A stretch of DNA of 64,000 nucleotides from Anaerostipes faecalis (GCF_018982945.1 NZ_JABRXE010000010.1:24710-88709); one strand, 5' to 3'; shown: positions 9,439-18,410, numbered from the stretch's first letter. Notes: generated from the letters alone by a model not told the origin. A program made the numbers and translations.

Positions 9439-10473
9439 TTAGAGGAAAATCTTTGTGATATCCTGATACATAACAAAAATCATCAACGCCATTAAAATCA
9501 TCAGTCCCGCCGTATGAACAGCAGCTTCCAGATTTCTTGGAACAGGTTTTCCGCAAACAGCCTCAATAATCAGAAATAATAATCGACCACCATCCAGTGC
9601 AGGAAGTGGTAAAAGATTCATAACTCCTAAATTGGAACTAATCAGAATCGCCATATTAATCATTGTCAAGAATACAGCTAAAAAGCCATAATGCGAAGCT
9701 TGTGTATATTGATCTCCAACTGTTTTAACTATACCAACAGGGCCGGAAAGATCTTTCATTCCAAGCTGTCGTCCAATCAGCATTTTAATACTTTTCACTG
9801 TAAGTTTCACCTGAAGACCAACTTCACGAATACTATATCCGATCGTTTTTAATGGTCCCACTTTCTGATATCCAGGCCATGTAATACCGATCATATACTT
9901 ATTTTCCTGCTGATTATAAACCGGAGTAACCTGAATATCTATTTCTCTTCCATTACGTTCTATAGTAATCGGAATTTTATCTCCCTGCTTATAATCCAAA
10001 AACATATAATAAGAAAATTCACGATAATTATGAATTTTTTTATGATCTACGGCAGTCATAATATCTCCGGCTTTTATTCCTGCCTGTGCAGCTGGAGAAC
10101 TTTTTTCTACAGAATAAATTTTTGGAATATCAACACCGGATATTCCGATCATAATTAGTGATAAAATAAAAGCAAAAACAAAATTAAAGAAAGGCCCGCC
10201 AAAAATCACTGCCATCCTTGCCCAGACAGATTTATTATTGAAAGCATTTTTCTCCTGTCGTTCTTCATCCTCACCCATCATACATGCACCGCCAAAAGGC
10301 AGTAATTTAATTGAATAAAAAGTATCTCCTACCTGTTTTCCAATAATCGTCGGTCCTAAACCTATACAAAATTCATCAACCTGAATACCATTTTTCTTGG
10401 CAATCAGGAAATGCCCAAGTTCATGGACGATAATGATAATACCAAATATTAAAATTGCAATAATAATGTTCAA
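9439..10473 (-). CDS. rseP: Site-2 metalloprotease RseP
   Basis: A 344-residue membrane-embedded zinc protease that cleaves transmembrane anti-sigma factors and signal peptide remnants. The zinc site HELGH is at residues 18-22 in the first membrane helix, a PDZ domain follows (about residues 115-200, including AAQAGIKAGDIM), and the second metal ligand motif LPLPALDGGRLLF is near residue 300, with a last helix at the C-terminus. It sits between dxr and ispG, the usual place in Clostridia. Which anti-sigma factor it cleaves is not indicated here. Confidence 0.96.
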   Translation of the reverse strand: MNIIIAILIFGIIIIVHELGHFLIAKKNGIQVDEFCIGLGPTIIGKQVGDTFYSIKLLPFGGACMMGEDEERQEKNAFNNKSVWARMAVIFGGPFFNFVFAFILSLIMIGISGVDIPKIYSVEKSSPAAQAGIKAGDIMTAVDHKKIHNYREFSYYMFLDYKQGDKIPITIERNGREIDIQVTPVYNQQENKYMIGITWPGYQKVGPLKTIGYSIREVGLQVKLTVKSIKMLIGRQLGMKDLSGPVGIVKTVGDQYTQASHYGFLAVFLTMINMAILISSNLGVMNLLPLPALDGGRLLFLIIEAVCGKPVPRNLEAAVHTAGLMILMALMIFVMYQDITKIFL

Positions 10474-10530
10474 TAAACTACCTGCTTTCTATTTTGTAAA
10501 TTTAAAAATGTCATAGAATTGAAACTTCAA

Positions 10531-11682
10531 TCAGTCAACAGGATACTTTCTCAGTATATGATCGTATACCCATTGCTCTGTTTCAAGTACTTCATCTAAA
10601 GAAGGATCATTTATAACGGTATGAGCATTCATCGTATCCTCAATAATATCATAAATATCTAAAAATCGGATTTTTCTGTCTAAAAACATCGCAACTGCTT
10701 TTTCATTGGCTGCATTTAATACTGTCGGCATACTTCCTCCGATTCTTCCTGCATCATATGCATAAGGAAGTCCTTTTAGCACATCAACCGGTGGCTCCTC
10801 AAAAGCGATCTGTTTCAATGCTGCAAAATCCAGTCTTTCTCCAGGTAAAGGACGATGCTCCGGATAATATAGTGCATACTGAATTGGAAGTTTCATGTCA
10901 GGTGTTCCAAGCTGGGCAATGACACTTCCATCCTGAAACTGAATCATGGAATGTATCACACTTTTAGGCTGAACTACTACATGAATATGATCAAAATCAA
11001 CATCAAATAACCATTTTGCTTCGATTACTTCCAGCCCTTTATTAACCAGAGTTGCTGAATCTATAGTTATCTTACGACCCATAGACCAGTTAGGATGATT
11101 TAGAGCATCTTCAACTGTTACCTGCTTCAGGTCTTCTGTGGTTTTTTTACGGAATGGTCCTCCGGAAGCAGTGATAATAAGAGAATCCAAATCATCTCTC
11201 CTGCCACTTTCAAGACATTGGAAAATTGCAGAATGTTCACTATCCACGGGATAAATCCGTACTCCCAGTTTCTTAGCCAGCGACATAATAATATGTCCGG
11301 CTGTAACCAGAGTCTCCTTGTTTGCAAGTGCAATATCTTTTCCTGCATTCATAGCTGCAATCGTTGGCCGGATACCAATCATGCCAACGATTGCTGTAAC
11401 TACAATGGAACATTCAGATTCTGTGGCAGCCTCCAACAGTCCATCCATCCCGGAAACCACCTTTATAGTTATATCCTTTAATCGAAGTTTTAACTCCTCT
11501 GCTCTCTGTTTATCATAAACAGCAGCAATTTTAGGTGAAAATTCACGAATCTGTTTTTCCAGCAGATCGATATTGGTTCCCGCTGCAAGAGCAGTTACTT
11601 TGATATCTTTATTATTTCGAACAATGTCCAGGGTCTGAGTTCCTATGGACCCTGTTGATCCAATAATAGAAATATATTTCAT
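10531..11682 (-). CDS. dxr: 1-deoxy-D-xylulose-5-phosphate reductoisomerase
   Basis: Dxr catalyses the first committed MEP-pathway step, the NADPH-dependent rearrangement of DXP to MEP. The 383-residue protein begins with the nucleotide-binding GSTGSIGTQTLDIV, has ALANKETLVTAG, the metal and substrate site PVDSEHSAIFQCL, the loop SGGPFR, and NHPNWSMGRKITIDSATL. These are all the family signatures at the expected spacing. Its start is one base after the cdsA stop, so the two are tightly coupled. Length normal. Confidence 0.98.
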   Translation of the reverse strand: MKYISIIGSTGSIGTQTLDIVRNNKDIKVTALAAGTNIDLLEKQIREFSPKIAAVYDKQRAEELKLRLKDITIKVVSGMDGLLEAATESECSIVVTAIVGMIGIRPTIAAMNAGKDIALANKETLVTAGHIIMSLAKKLGVRIYPVDSEHSAIFQCLESGRRDDLDSLIITASGGPFRKKTTEDLKQVTVEDALNHPNWSMGRKITIDSATLVNKGLEVIEAKWLFDVDFDHIHVVVQPKSVIHSMIQFQDGSVIAQLGTPDMKLPIQYALYYPEHRPLPGERLDFAALKQIAFEEPPVDVLKGLPYAYDAGRIGGSMPTVLNAANEKAVAMFLDRKIRFLDIYDIIEDTMNAHTVINDPSLDEVLETEQWVYDHILRKYPVD

Positions 11683-11683
11683 C

Positions 11684-12496
11684 TTAAATGGTTCCTCCTG
11701 AAATCATAACCGTAAGATAATAAATAACCGGGGCAATTAAAATAATACTGTCAAATCGATCCAAAATTCCACCATGACCAGGAATAAGAGTTCCATAATC
11801 TTTAATTCCTGCATCACGTTTAATAGCAGATGCTGCCAAATCTCCAATTACAGAAATAACAGCACCAATTGCGCAGATTAACGCAAACATTGTAACAGGA
11901 TTAAATGAAAAACGAATGGTTGATTTCAGATAAATACCATAAACTGCTCCAAGAACTGCAGCACCAACAATTCCTCCAATTAAACCTTCTACACTTTTCT
12001 TAGGACTTAAAACCGGTGACATTTTATGTTTACCGATTAACATTCCAGTACAATATGCTAATGTATCATTTCCCCATGCGGCAAGGAATAAAAGTACAAC
12101 AAACTCTCCTCCATTTTGAAGAACACGGAGCTGATATATATAAGAAAGCATAACACCAACATATACAAATCCGAAGAAACAGCCCATCATCTGATCCATT
12201 TTATATTTAGGAAAACGTATAACGTAACACCCTAATAAGAAAATCAAGAATAAAATAATGATAGATGAAGTCCATTGAGCTAAATCAAAAAATAATGCAA
12301 CAAAATACAATATGGTACCAGTATAACCGATAACTGCAAAAGAAGATTTTTCAATATGGAAAATCTTTAGAATCTCACTGTATCCAATCAATGCAACAAT
12401 CAATGTCAGACCAAATGTCACTATACCTCCCATATACAAACCTACAGCAGCAATAATAACAAGTACAATTCCGCTTAATAATCTTTGTTTAAACAT
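11684..12496 (-). CDS. cdsA: Phosphatidate cytidylyltransferase
   Basis: CdsA makes CDP-diacylglycerol from phosphatidate and CTP, the branch point of phospholipid synthesis. The 270-residue protein is highly hydrophobic with about 7-8 membrane segments. The CDP-alcohol signature lies near the C-terminus (GDLAASAIKRDAGIKDYG and PGHGGILDRFDSI), and SPKKSVEGLIGG precedes it. It is encoded 5 bases after uppS and just before dxr in a run of envelope and lipid genes. Confidence 0.97.
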   Translation of the reverse strand: MFKQRLLSGIVLVIIAAVGLYMGGIVTFGLTLIVALIGYSEILKIFHIEKSSFAVIGYTGTILYFVALFFDLAQWTSSIIILFLIFLLGCYVIRFPKYKMDQMMGCFFGFVYVGVMLSYIYQLRVLQNGGEFVVLLFLAAWGNDTLAYCTGMLIGKHKMSPVLSPKKSVEGLIGGIVGAAVLGAVYGIYLKSTIRFSFNPVTMFALICAIGAVISVIGDLAASAIKRDAGIKDYGTLIPGHGGILDRFDSIILIAPVIYYLTVMISGGTI

Positions 12497-12501
12497 AAAA
12501 C

Positions 12502-13209
12502 TTATATTCCTCCAAATCTGCGATCTCTTCCATTATAGTATTCAATCGCTTTTTCAAGTTCCTTTTTATTAAAATCAGGCCAGAGTACATCAGTAAAATA
12601 AAATTCAGTATATGCCAGCTGCCAAAGCATGAAATTAGAGAGCCTTTCCTCTCCACTGGTACGGATCATCAAATCAGGGTCAGGAAGACCTTTTGTATCC
12701 AGATAATCATTAAATATTCTTTCACTGATATCTTCTTTTGATAATTTCCCGGATTCCAGATCCTCTGCCATATGTTTCATGGCACGAACCATCTCATCAC
12801 GACTTCCATAATTTAACGCAATGGTAAAATTAATTCCTGTATTATTTTTTGAGGCCTCTTCCAGTTCAACAATCTTATCCTGGAGATCCTCAGAAAGCCC
12901 TGTAATATCACCTATAACACGGACTTTCATATTATTTTTATTGGCACGTTTTATACAATTTTTCAAATAGTCACGCAACAATTTCATCAGGGCATCCACT
13001 TCACTCTGCGGACGTTTCCAGTTTTCAGTAGAAAAAGCATAAACTGTCAGGTATTTTATTCCTAAATTATATGCATCCTCAATAATCTTCTCAACCGTTT
13101 TACTTCCCTGAACATGTCCCATATTTCGAGGAAGATGCTTCTTTTTTGCCCATCTCCCATTACCATCCAGAATAATCGCAACATGCTGTGGAACATTTAA
13201 ATTTTCCAT
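12502..13209 (-). CDS. uppS: Undecaprenyl diphosphate synthase
   Basis: A cis-prenyltransferase making the C55 lipid carrier for cell wall synthesis. The 235-residue protein opens with HVAIILDGNGRWAKKK, where the catalytic Asp lies, followed by GSKTVEKI, YLTVYAFSTENWKRP, NYGSRDEM, and the C-terminal PDLMIRTSGEERLSNFMLWQ and LWPDF. All the cis-prenyltransferase regions are present. It follows frr across an 89-base gap with a hairpin and leads into cdsA-dxr-rseP. Confidence 0.98.
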   Translation of the reverse strand: MENLNVPQHVAIILDGNGRWAKKKHLPRNMGHVQGSKTVEKIIEDAYNLGIKYLTVYAFSTENWKRPQSEVDALMKLLRDYLKNCIKRANKNNMKVRVIGDITGLSEDLQDKIVELEEASKNNTGINFTIALNYGSRDEMVRAMKHMAEDLESGKLSKEDISERIFNDYLDTKGLPDPDLMIRTSGEERLSNFMLWQLAYTEFYFTDVLWPDFNKKELEKAIEYYNGRDRRFGGI

Positions 13210-13260
13210 ATAACCTCCGTCTAAAGAATTGATTCATCATCTAGCGCCTACAAAAATTTA

Positions 13261-13293
13261 AACAGGGCCGGGCACGGAAATGCCAACCCTGTT
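13261..13293 (-). terminator. Terminator or attenuator between frr and uppS
   Basis: AACAGGG and CCCTGTT pair as the outer stem, with an inner GCA/TGC extension, and the hairpin is followed on the minus strand by TTTAAATTTTTG. It lies just downstream of the frr stop, so it probably ends or partly attenuates the pyrH-frr transcript ahead of uppS. Confidence 0.6.
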
Positions 13294-13298
13294 CAATA

Positions 13299-13844
13299 TT
13301 AAACTGTCATGATTTCTTTTGATTTTGCTTCTACTGATGCATCAATTTTCTTTACAAATTTATCTGTCATTTTCTGAACATCATCTTCATAATCTTTCTG
13401 CTGATCGTCATTTAATTCACCGGCTTTATTCTGCTTTTTCAGGAAATCATTTGCATCACGACGAATATTACGGACTGCGACTTTAGCAGCTTCACCACGT
13501 TTTTTTACATCTTTTGCCAGATCTTTTCTGCGTTCTTCTGTCAGTTCAGGGAAATTAAGACGAATTGCAGTTCCATCATTTGTTGGAGTGATTCCAATAT
13601 CTGACATTAAAATGGCTTTTTCAATTTCCTTTAATAAATTTGATTCCCATGGCTGGATTACAATCATTCTTGCCTCCGGAATAGAAATATTTCCAACCTG
13701 CTGTACAGGAGTTGCAACTCCATAATAATCAACTTTAACATTGTCCAGAACATGTGGATTTGCACGTCCTGCACGGATTGTTAAAAAGTCGCTCATCATA
13801 CTGTCATATGATTTTTCCATTTTTTCTTCAAATTGTTTTAACAT
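13299..13844 (-). CDS. frr: Ribosome recycling factor
   Basis: Frr releases ribosomes from mRNA after termination together with EF-G. The 181-residue protein shows the family pattern: FLTIRAGRANPHVLDNVKVDYYG near residue 25, the hinge and domain 2 segment VQQVGNISIPEARMIVIQPW, and the long helical C-terminus with RKDLAKDVKKRGEAAKVAVRNIR. It is preceded by AGGAGGACAAAAG and follows pyrH by 17 bases, the standard order pyrH-frr. Confidence 0.98.
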   Translation of the reverse strand: MLKQFEEKMEKSYDSMMSDFLTIRAGRANPHVLDNVKVDYYGVATPVQQVGNISIPEARMIVIQPWESNLLKEIEKAILMSDIGITPTNDGTAIRLNFPELTEERRKDLAKDVKKRGEAAKVAVRNIRRDANDFLKKQNKAGELNDDQQKDYEDDVQKMTDKFVKKIDASVEAKSKEIMTV

Positions 13845-13861
13845 AGTCTTTTGTCCTCCTA

Positions 13862-14578
13862 TTATGAAACAGTAACATATGTACCGTTAAATTCACCCTT
13901 CATTAAATTTTCAATACTATTTTCTTCATTTAAACCAAATACCGCCAATGGCATTTTATTTTCAAGACACATAATGGTTGCTGTAAGATCGATTACTCCA
14001 AGTTTCTGTTCAAGTACTTCGTCCATTGTCAATGTATCATATTTTACCGCATCTTTATTAACAGCAGGATCACTGTCATAAACACCATCTATAGACTTAG
14101 CCAGTAAAATAGCATCTGCTTCAATCTCAATTGCACGTAATGCTGTGGAAGTATCTGTTGAAAAATATGGATGACCTGTACCACCTGCGAAAAATACAAC
14201 TTTACCTGCATTCAGATCACGAACCGCTTTATCCTTTGAAAACATCTCTGTAAAAGCTCCACAGACAAACGGTGTATAAACCTCTGTTTCCATTCCTGCA
14301 CTGCGGAATGCATCAGATACATAAATACAGTTCATAACTGTTGCAAGCATACCAATCTGATCAGCTTTTGTTCTTTCCATACTGTCACTGGTACGTCCAC
14401 GCCAGAAATTACCTCCGCCAATAACAATAGCCACCTGTAATCCTTCATCCACAAGCGTTTTAACCTGACGAGCCACATCAACACATGTAGCTTCATCAAA
14501 TCCTGTTTTTTTGTCTCCGGCAAGTGCTTCTCCGCTGAGCTTTAAAAGTACTCTGTTCATATCTTTTAAACTTTTCAT
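13862..14578 (-). CDS. pyrH: UMP kinase
   Basis: PyrH phosphorylates UMP to UDP for pyrimidine nucleotide supply. It belongs to the amino-acid kinase fold: RVLLKLSGEALAGDK at the N-terminus, VIGGGNFWRGR, the DQIGMLATVMN segment, and GGTGHPYFSTDTSTALRA. I start the protein at the ATG at 14578, preceded by AGAGGTAAAACA, giving 238 residues as in the family. A longer frame upstream adds a hydrophobic N-terminus that UMP kinases do not have. An alternative Met at 14560 lacks as good a binding site. Confidence 0.97.
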   Translation of the reverse strand: MKSLKDMNRVLLKLSGEALAGDKKTGFDEATCVDVARQVKTLVDEGLQVAIVIGGGNFWRGRTSDSMERTKADQIGMLATVMNCIYVSDAFRSAGMETEVYTPFVCGAFTEMFSKDKAVRDLNAGKVVFFAGGTGHPYFSTDTSTALRAIEIEADAILLAKSIDGVYDSDPAVNKDAVKYDTLTMDEVLEQKLGVIDLTATIMCLENKMPLAVFGLNEENSIENLMKGEFNGTYVTVS

Positions 14579-14700
14579 TGTTTTACCTCTTTTGCTTATT
14601 TTTACAAAATCACTATGAAAAATTATATCATATTGAAAAAAAAAGAACAACTATATAAAACTGGAATCGCACAACAAGTTAAATTTTCTATGTAATAAAA

Positions 14701-14747
14701 AGGACGTGTGAGAAGCTGATTTTTAATCAGCTTCTGCAACACGACCT
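14701..14747 (-). terminator. Intrinsic terminator downstream of the small membrane protein gene
   Basis: A nested hairpin: an inner perfect stem GAAGCTGAT/ATCAGCTTC and an outer partly paired stem. The minus strand then has CCTTTTTATTA. It ends the transcript of the gene at 14774-15154 before pyrH. Confidence 0.75.
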
Positions 14748-14773
14748 TCTTTTATTGTCTATCATATAACAAT

Positions 14774-15154
14774 CTAATTTGAACGTCCGCTTATTACAGC
14801 TACAATAGTATATAATCCCGGAGTAATAAAAGCTTCTAACTGCATAACATCAAAAGATCCGGTTGCAAAATTAATAAACAGCATACCGATATTTAATATA
14901 ATCAAACCGAGACCACAGTAAAAACTCTTTTTACACCCATCCATTTCACTTCCATGGAACAGTCCTGCTACTCCTCCAATCAAAGCAACAATCCCATACA
15001 ATAAAGTGAATACAAGACTTAAATAGAACATAGTCATTGAAATCTTAATTCCTGATGTTCCATTTCCAAGAATCAGCGCTGTGTTCACCAGTTGAAATAT
15101 ACCCTGAAGAAGAACAATCGCTGATACGATTTTCAATAAAATATTTTTTTTCAT
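14774..15154 (-). CDS. Small four-helix membrane protein, unknown function
   Basis: A 126-residue hydrophobic protein with four predicted membrane segments (about residues 7-28, 40-63, 78-97 and 103-122), joined by short loops. The loop before helix 3 (HGSEMDGCKKSFYCG) is the only polar stretch. No motif links it to a known transporter or enzyme. The ATG at 15154 starts with Lys-Lys-Asn, typical of a cytoplasmic N-terminus. It stands alone with a terminator behind it. Function unknown. Confidence 0.6.
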   Translation of the reverse strand: MKKNILLKIVSAIVLLQGIFQLVNTALILGNGTSGIKISMTMFYLSLVFTLLYGIVALIGGVAGLFHGSEMDGCKKSFYCGLGLIILNIGMLFINFATGSFDVMQLEAFITPGLYTIVAVISGRSN

Positions 15155-15258
15155 TATAATCCATCCTTATTATACATTCTGTCAGCAAAAAAATCTTAAC
15201 ATAAAAGGATGAAAAGGTCAAGAAATCTGCTCTGGACCTGAAGGAGATGAGCTGGAGA

Positions 15259-15771
15259 TTAAACCGGAATACAGGAATGTATCTGTTGTTCAATATAATC
15301 ACTGATTTGTTTTGAATCTTTATTCAGAACAAAAGCCAGTTCTGCATACAAATTATCTTCTGCTAATTTTAAATATCTTTCATCTGTGGAAGGGAAATTT
15401 TTTCCCTGAACCAATCGACTATATTTACGGAGATGTAATGTTTTAATTAACTTCATGATCTCCATACAGTCACTTCCTCTCACACATTGTTTGTAGCAAT
15501 CTTCTCTGAATTTCTCATTGGTAACCTTAAATTCACCTAAACTTTCTATACATTGCAGAAGCTCTTTTGCTTCTTTAACAGAAATCAGGTCTCTGATTAC
15601 CGTTTTTTTGTTATCTACCGGAGTAAATATTTCGCTTCCTTTTTTCAGATACGGCTTTAGAATATAATATAGTTTATTATTTGGAATTCCTTCCATATCC
15701 ATTGTCGTTACATCCAAAACTTCACAAATACCAGTACTTCCGTAAACGATGCAGTCACCTTTTTTAAACAT
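15259..15771 (-). CDS. CarD-family transcriptional regulator
   Basis: The N-terminal 60 or so residues form a CarD/CdnL Tudor-like RNA polymerase interaction domain (MFKKGDCIVYGSTGICEV, then KLYYILKPYLKKGSEIFTPVDN), and the C-terminal part is helical. Such proteins bind the beta subunit and tune open complex formation. I use the ATG at 15771 (AAAGGAAGAAAAC upstream), giving 170 residues; the longer frame adds a charged N-terminus not seen in the family. An unusual three-hairpin leader lies upstream at 15828-15897, between this gene and the thiW terminator. The promoters it controls are not indicated. Confidence 0.85.
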   Translation of the reverse strand: MFKKGDCIVYGSTGICEVLDVTTMDMEGIPNNKLYYILKPYLKKGSEIFTPVDNKKTVIRDLISVKEAKELLQCIESLGEFKVTNEKFREDCYKQCVRGSDCMEIMKLIKTLHLRKYSRLVQGKNFPSTDERYLKLAEDNLYAELAFVLNKDSKQISDYIEQQIHSCIPV

Positions 15772-15827
15772 TGTTTTCTTCCTTTCTTTGCTTTTATGCA
15801 TATTTGTTTCATTTACAGATCTTCAGG

Positions 15828-15897
15828 TACTCCTGTGTAACGGAGTAAGTCCCTCATGAGTGAGAGATAGAGGGAGTTGAAGCGGACTTGTCCGCTT
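15828..15897. other. Structured intergenic element with three tandem hairpins
   Basis: Three back-to-back inverted repeats fill 70 bases: TACTCC/GGAGTA, TCCCTC/GAGGGA and AAGCGGA/TCCGCTT with a 4-base loop. On the minus strand this is the 5' leader region of the CarD-type gene. It could be a leader RNA, a small mobile repeat or a terminator relic. No second copy was seen in the window. Confidence 0.45.
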
Positions 15898-15910
15898 TGT
15901 TCTGAATAAT

Positions 15911-15947
15911 AAAAAAACCATGCCACATAATGTGAAACGGTTTTTTA
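15911..15947 (-). terminator. Intrinsic terminator after thiW
   Basis: An imperfect stem (AAAAAACC on one side, GGTTTTTT on the other, with a CACAT/ATGTG inner pairing) followed by T-rich sequence on both strands. It lies 114 bases after the thiW stop and can serve the mscL-thiW transcript. Confidence 0.65.
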
Positions 15948-16060
15948 TTTCTTAGTTATATTTTAGCAGATTGTTATATTTATTGCTAATATTATTTTTC
16001 TCTTTTCTATTTTTTAGTTAATATTACAAAAAACCTGAACCCATTATTTGTATAATTTAC

Positions 16061-16570
16061 CTAATGATTTTCTTCTTTGAGAACTTGTTCAATGACCTGA
16101 TATGCCTTTGTTTTATATAGTGCTCCAATAATAACAGATGCTATGATCGTTCCAACTGTTGTACTCATTAAAAACGGCACTACAAAAGTAAATAAAGCTG
16201 CTTCCTGTCCCATCATCAATGATGCAATAGGATATGCTAACATACCACCGATAATTCCGGTTCCAATGATTTCACCAAAGCATGTCAAAGAAACTCTATG
16301 TGTATAATAGAACACTAATCCACAGATAAAAGCACCCGCCATGCTTCCAGGAAAAGCCAGTAAACTTCCGGTTCCAATCATATTTCGAATCAGAGATGTA
16401 CAAAATGCCATGGAAACACCATATAAAGGTCCTAAGAAAACTGCTGCTATGACATTTACCATATGCTGAATCGGGAAACATCTGGATGCACCAATAGGAA
16501 TGGAAAATGTCGATAATATGACCGACAAAGCAACTAACATCCCAGCAACCGTTAATTTTCTTAAATTCAT
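16061..16570 (-). CDS. thiW: Energy-coupling factor transporter S component ThiW
   Basis: A 169-residue membrane protein of the ThiW S-component family, thought to bind a thiamine precursor (the thiazole) and to work with a shared ECF energising module encoded elsewhere. Supporting segments are TVAGMLVALSVILSTFSIP, CFPIQHMVNVIAAVFLGP and GTGSLLAFPGSMAGAFICG, with five to six membrane helices. The ATG at 16570 overlaps the mscL stop as ATGA and has AAGGTGG upstream; the longer frame is antisense to coding-like sequence of mscL and is rejected. No TPP riboswitch was recognised upstream, and no thiamine enzymes are nearby. Confidence 0.85.
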   Translation of the reverse strand: MNLRKLTVAGMLVALSVILSTFSIPIGASRCFPIQHMVNVIAAVFLGPLYGVSMAFCTSLIRNMIGTGSLLAFPGSMAGAFICGLVFYYTHRVSLTCFGEIIGTGIIGGMLAYPIASLMMGQEAALFTFVVPFLMSTTVGTIIASVIIGALYKTKAYQVIEQVLKEENH

Positions 16571-17016
16571 ATTGCACCACCTTCTGATAAATCTGAAGTG
16601 CAATGAGCACATTTTACAGCATCTGCAGGAATCTCTGATAAACAAAATGGACAAATCTTTGTCTCTGGAGCTGCCGGTACTTCTTCTTCAGTTTTACTGA
16701 ATCTGTCTCTTAAGTTATTCATAATCTTGATAAATGTAAAGATAACAAATGCCATCAGAAGGAAGTTAATAATCGCTGTAATCAAATTTCCATAATGAAC
16801 AACCGGTGCATCAGCTCCTGCTCCAAGTTTTAATTTCCACATGGTAAAATCAATCCCTCCGGTAATCACAGAGATCAAAGGCATTATCACATCATTTACC
16901 AAAGAAGAAATGATTGTCTGGAAAGCACCTCCGATAATAACACCGACTGCCATGTCAATGACATTTCCACGACTTATGAATTCCTGGAATTCTTTAATAA
17001 ATCCTTTCTTTTTCAT
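16567..17016 (-). CDS. mscL: Large-conductance mechanosensitive channel MscL
   Basis: MscL opens under membrane tension to release solutes during osmotic downshock. The 149-residue protein has the family N-terminus FIKEFQEFISRGNVIDMAVGVIIGGAF, the first helix, a periplasmic loop, and the second helix NLITAIINFLLMAFVIFTFIK. After the channel core there is a zinc-ribbon-like C-terminal extension with two pairs, CPFC and CAHC, at about residues 121-140, which I recall in other clostridial MscL proteins. It is translationally coupled to thiW by a 4-base overlap. Confidence 0.95.
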   Translation of the reverse strand: MKKKGFIKEFQEFISRGNVIDMAVGVIIGGAFQTIISSLVNDVIMPLISVITGGIDFTMWKLKLGAGADAPVVHYGNLITAIINFLLMAFVIFTFIKIMNNLRDRFSKTEEEVPAAPETKICPFCLSEIPADAVKCAHCTSDLSEGGAI

Positions 17017-17097
17017 ATAAATCTCCTTTTGTATAAATTTTTCTGATATATTTTATCATAACATGACCACAGGACAAATTAAAACAGTTTTTCCTTT

Positions 17098-18339
17098 TTA
17101 TTCATTCGCACAGCCTTTTACCGCCATCATTTCCATCTCAAAAATTTCGCTTTTTGTTCCTACCCTGGACACATAAACACCTGTATACAATGGTTTGACA
17201 GGTTTATAAATCCGTTCATAAAACGGTGTCTCTGTTTCACCATATAAAGAATCAAAATCCGCAGTATAATAGGCTTTGAATTTTACCATTTCTTCCGGTT
17301 TAAATCCCATTTCATTCATTAAGTCTGTAAAACTTTTTACAACATATGATTCCTGGCGTTCTGAATCTCCAATCCCTACCACAACACCTTCTTCATCCAG
17401 ACTTCGCATGGTTCCTCCATAAAGGAAAGGCCCTGTTTTTACTATATCTGCCCAGCCATGATTTTGTGTTTTTCCTGGTTCTTTTCGAAAATCAATATTT
17501 CCCCAGGATTCTCTTATTTTATTCTTTCCACATCCTTCTATTGCAAAAATTTCAGTTTGAACCATTGCATCAGGATGTCTTAATTTTTCCACAATAGCAC
17601 TTGAAAAAACTGCCGATTTTCTTGGAAGATCTTCCAAATCCTTTGAATTTCTCCATGTTCTCATATTTTTTTCTGTAATATATTTCTTAACTTTTACAAT
17701 ATCTTCCGGAGCAGCACCTGCTTTGGCCAGCCACTGGAACTGTTTCCGATAAATATATTTACTTTGGATGCAGGCATCATCTTTTCCGTAAACCGTTCCG
17801 TCCAGAAGTTCACTGGAAAGACCACCCAGATATATAAATGGACCTATTTTTACCATTCTGCTGTATCCAACTTCTTCTTCGATAGATAATCCAGATAAAT
17901 AATTGGTACGTTCCATGGAAATGCCTTCCCATTTCAAGCCTTTACTGCATCCTGCAATAGCATTCATTTCAATTTCCACCAGCTGAGCCGGTCGTGTCAG
18001 CTTTTGAATCGTAATACAATTTAACAAAGGCTTTACATCCTTAAAAAACTCTGAATATGCAAGCAATCCTTCCTTTACATCAAATTTCGGCGTTGCATAA
18101 ATTTTCACAGAATAGACATCCTCTTTGGTTCCACCTGCTTTTTCAATTATTTTAATTAATTTTTCCAGAACATATTTAACTTGTCCGTAAGAATCTCCTT
18201 CCGCAACCATAGAACCATCTGGCTGAACACTAGTAGTTCCACCACAAAACAAAAAAGGCCCGGTCTGTACCATTCTGCTGTATCCATCTACCAATTCCAT
18301 TGGAGCACCAGAAAAATAATTTTGTCTTTTTAAATCCAT
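17098..18339 (-). CDS. Triple-domain RidA/YjgF-like protein
   Basis: A 413-residue protein made of three consecutive RidA-fold units: about residues 5-140, 145-285 and 290-413. Each repeats the same signatures: YSRMVQTGPFLFCGG, YSRMVKIGPFIYLGG and WADIVKTGPFLYGG at the start, and VEIEMNAIAGC, VQTEIFAIEGC and FEMEMMAVKGC at the end. Ordinary RidA is about 125 residues and forms a trimer, so this is a single-chain pseudotrimer. By eye the Arg that anchors the substrate in RidA enamine deaminases is replaced in all three units (Leu, Phe, Tyr), so deaminase activity is doubtful. Start at ATG 18339 with AAAGGA upstream. It is transcribed divergently from the DeoR gene and may belong to the glycyl radical enzyme regulon. 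Confidence 0.88.
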   Translation of the reverse strand: MDLKRQNYFSGAPMELVDGYSRMVQTGPFLFCGGTTSVQPDGSMVAEGDSYGQVKYVLEKLIKIIEKAGGTKEDVYSVKIYATPKFDVKEGLLAYSEFFKDVKPLLNCITIQKLTRPAQLVEIEMNAIAGCSKGLKWEGISMERTNYLSGLSIEEEVGYSRMVKIGPFIYLGGLSSELLDGTVYGKDDACIQSKYIYRKQFQWLAKAGAAPEDIVKVKKYITEKNMRTWRNSKDLEDLPRKSAVFSSAIVEKLRHPDAMVQTEIFAIEGCGKNKIRESWGNIDFRKEPGKTQNHGWADIVKTGPFLYGGTMRSLDEEGVVVGIGDSERQESYVVKSFTDLMNEMGFKPEEMVKFKAYYTADFDSLYGETETPFYERIYKPVKPLYTGVYVSRVGTKSEIFEMEMMAVKGCANE

Positions 18340-18410
18340 ATATACATTCCTTTCTCTTTCACAACAAATCATACATATCTGCTTTATTCTTTGAGAGACA
18401 GCACAAAAAA

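Noticed and set aside
16571-17097. Possible TPP riboswitch controlling thiW.
   Set aside because: thiW is translationally coupled to mscL and the mscL leader is too short and shows no TPP aptamer pattern.
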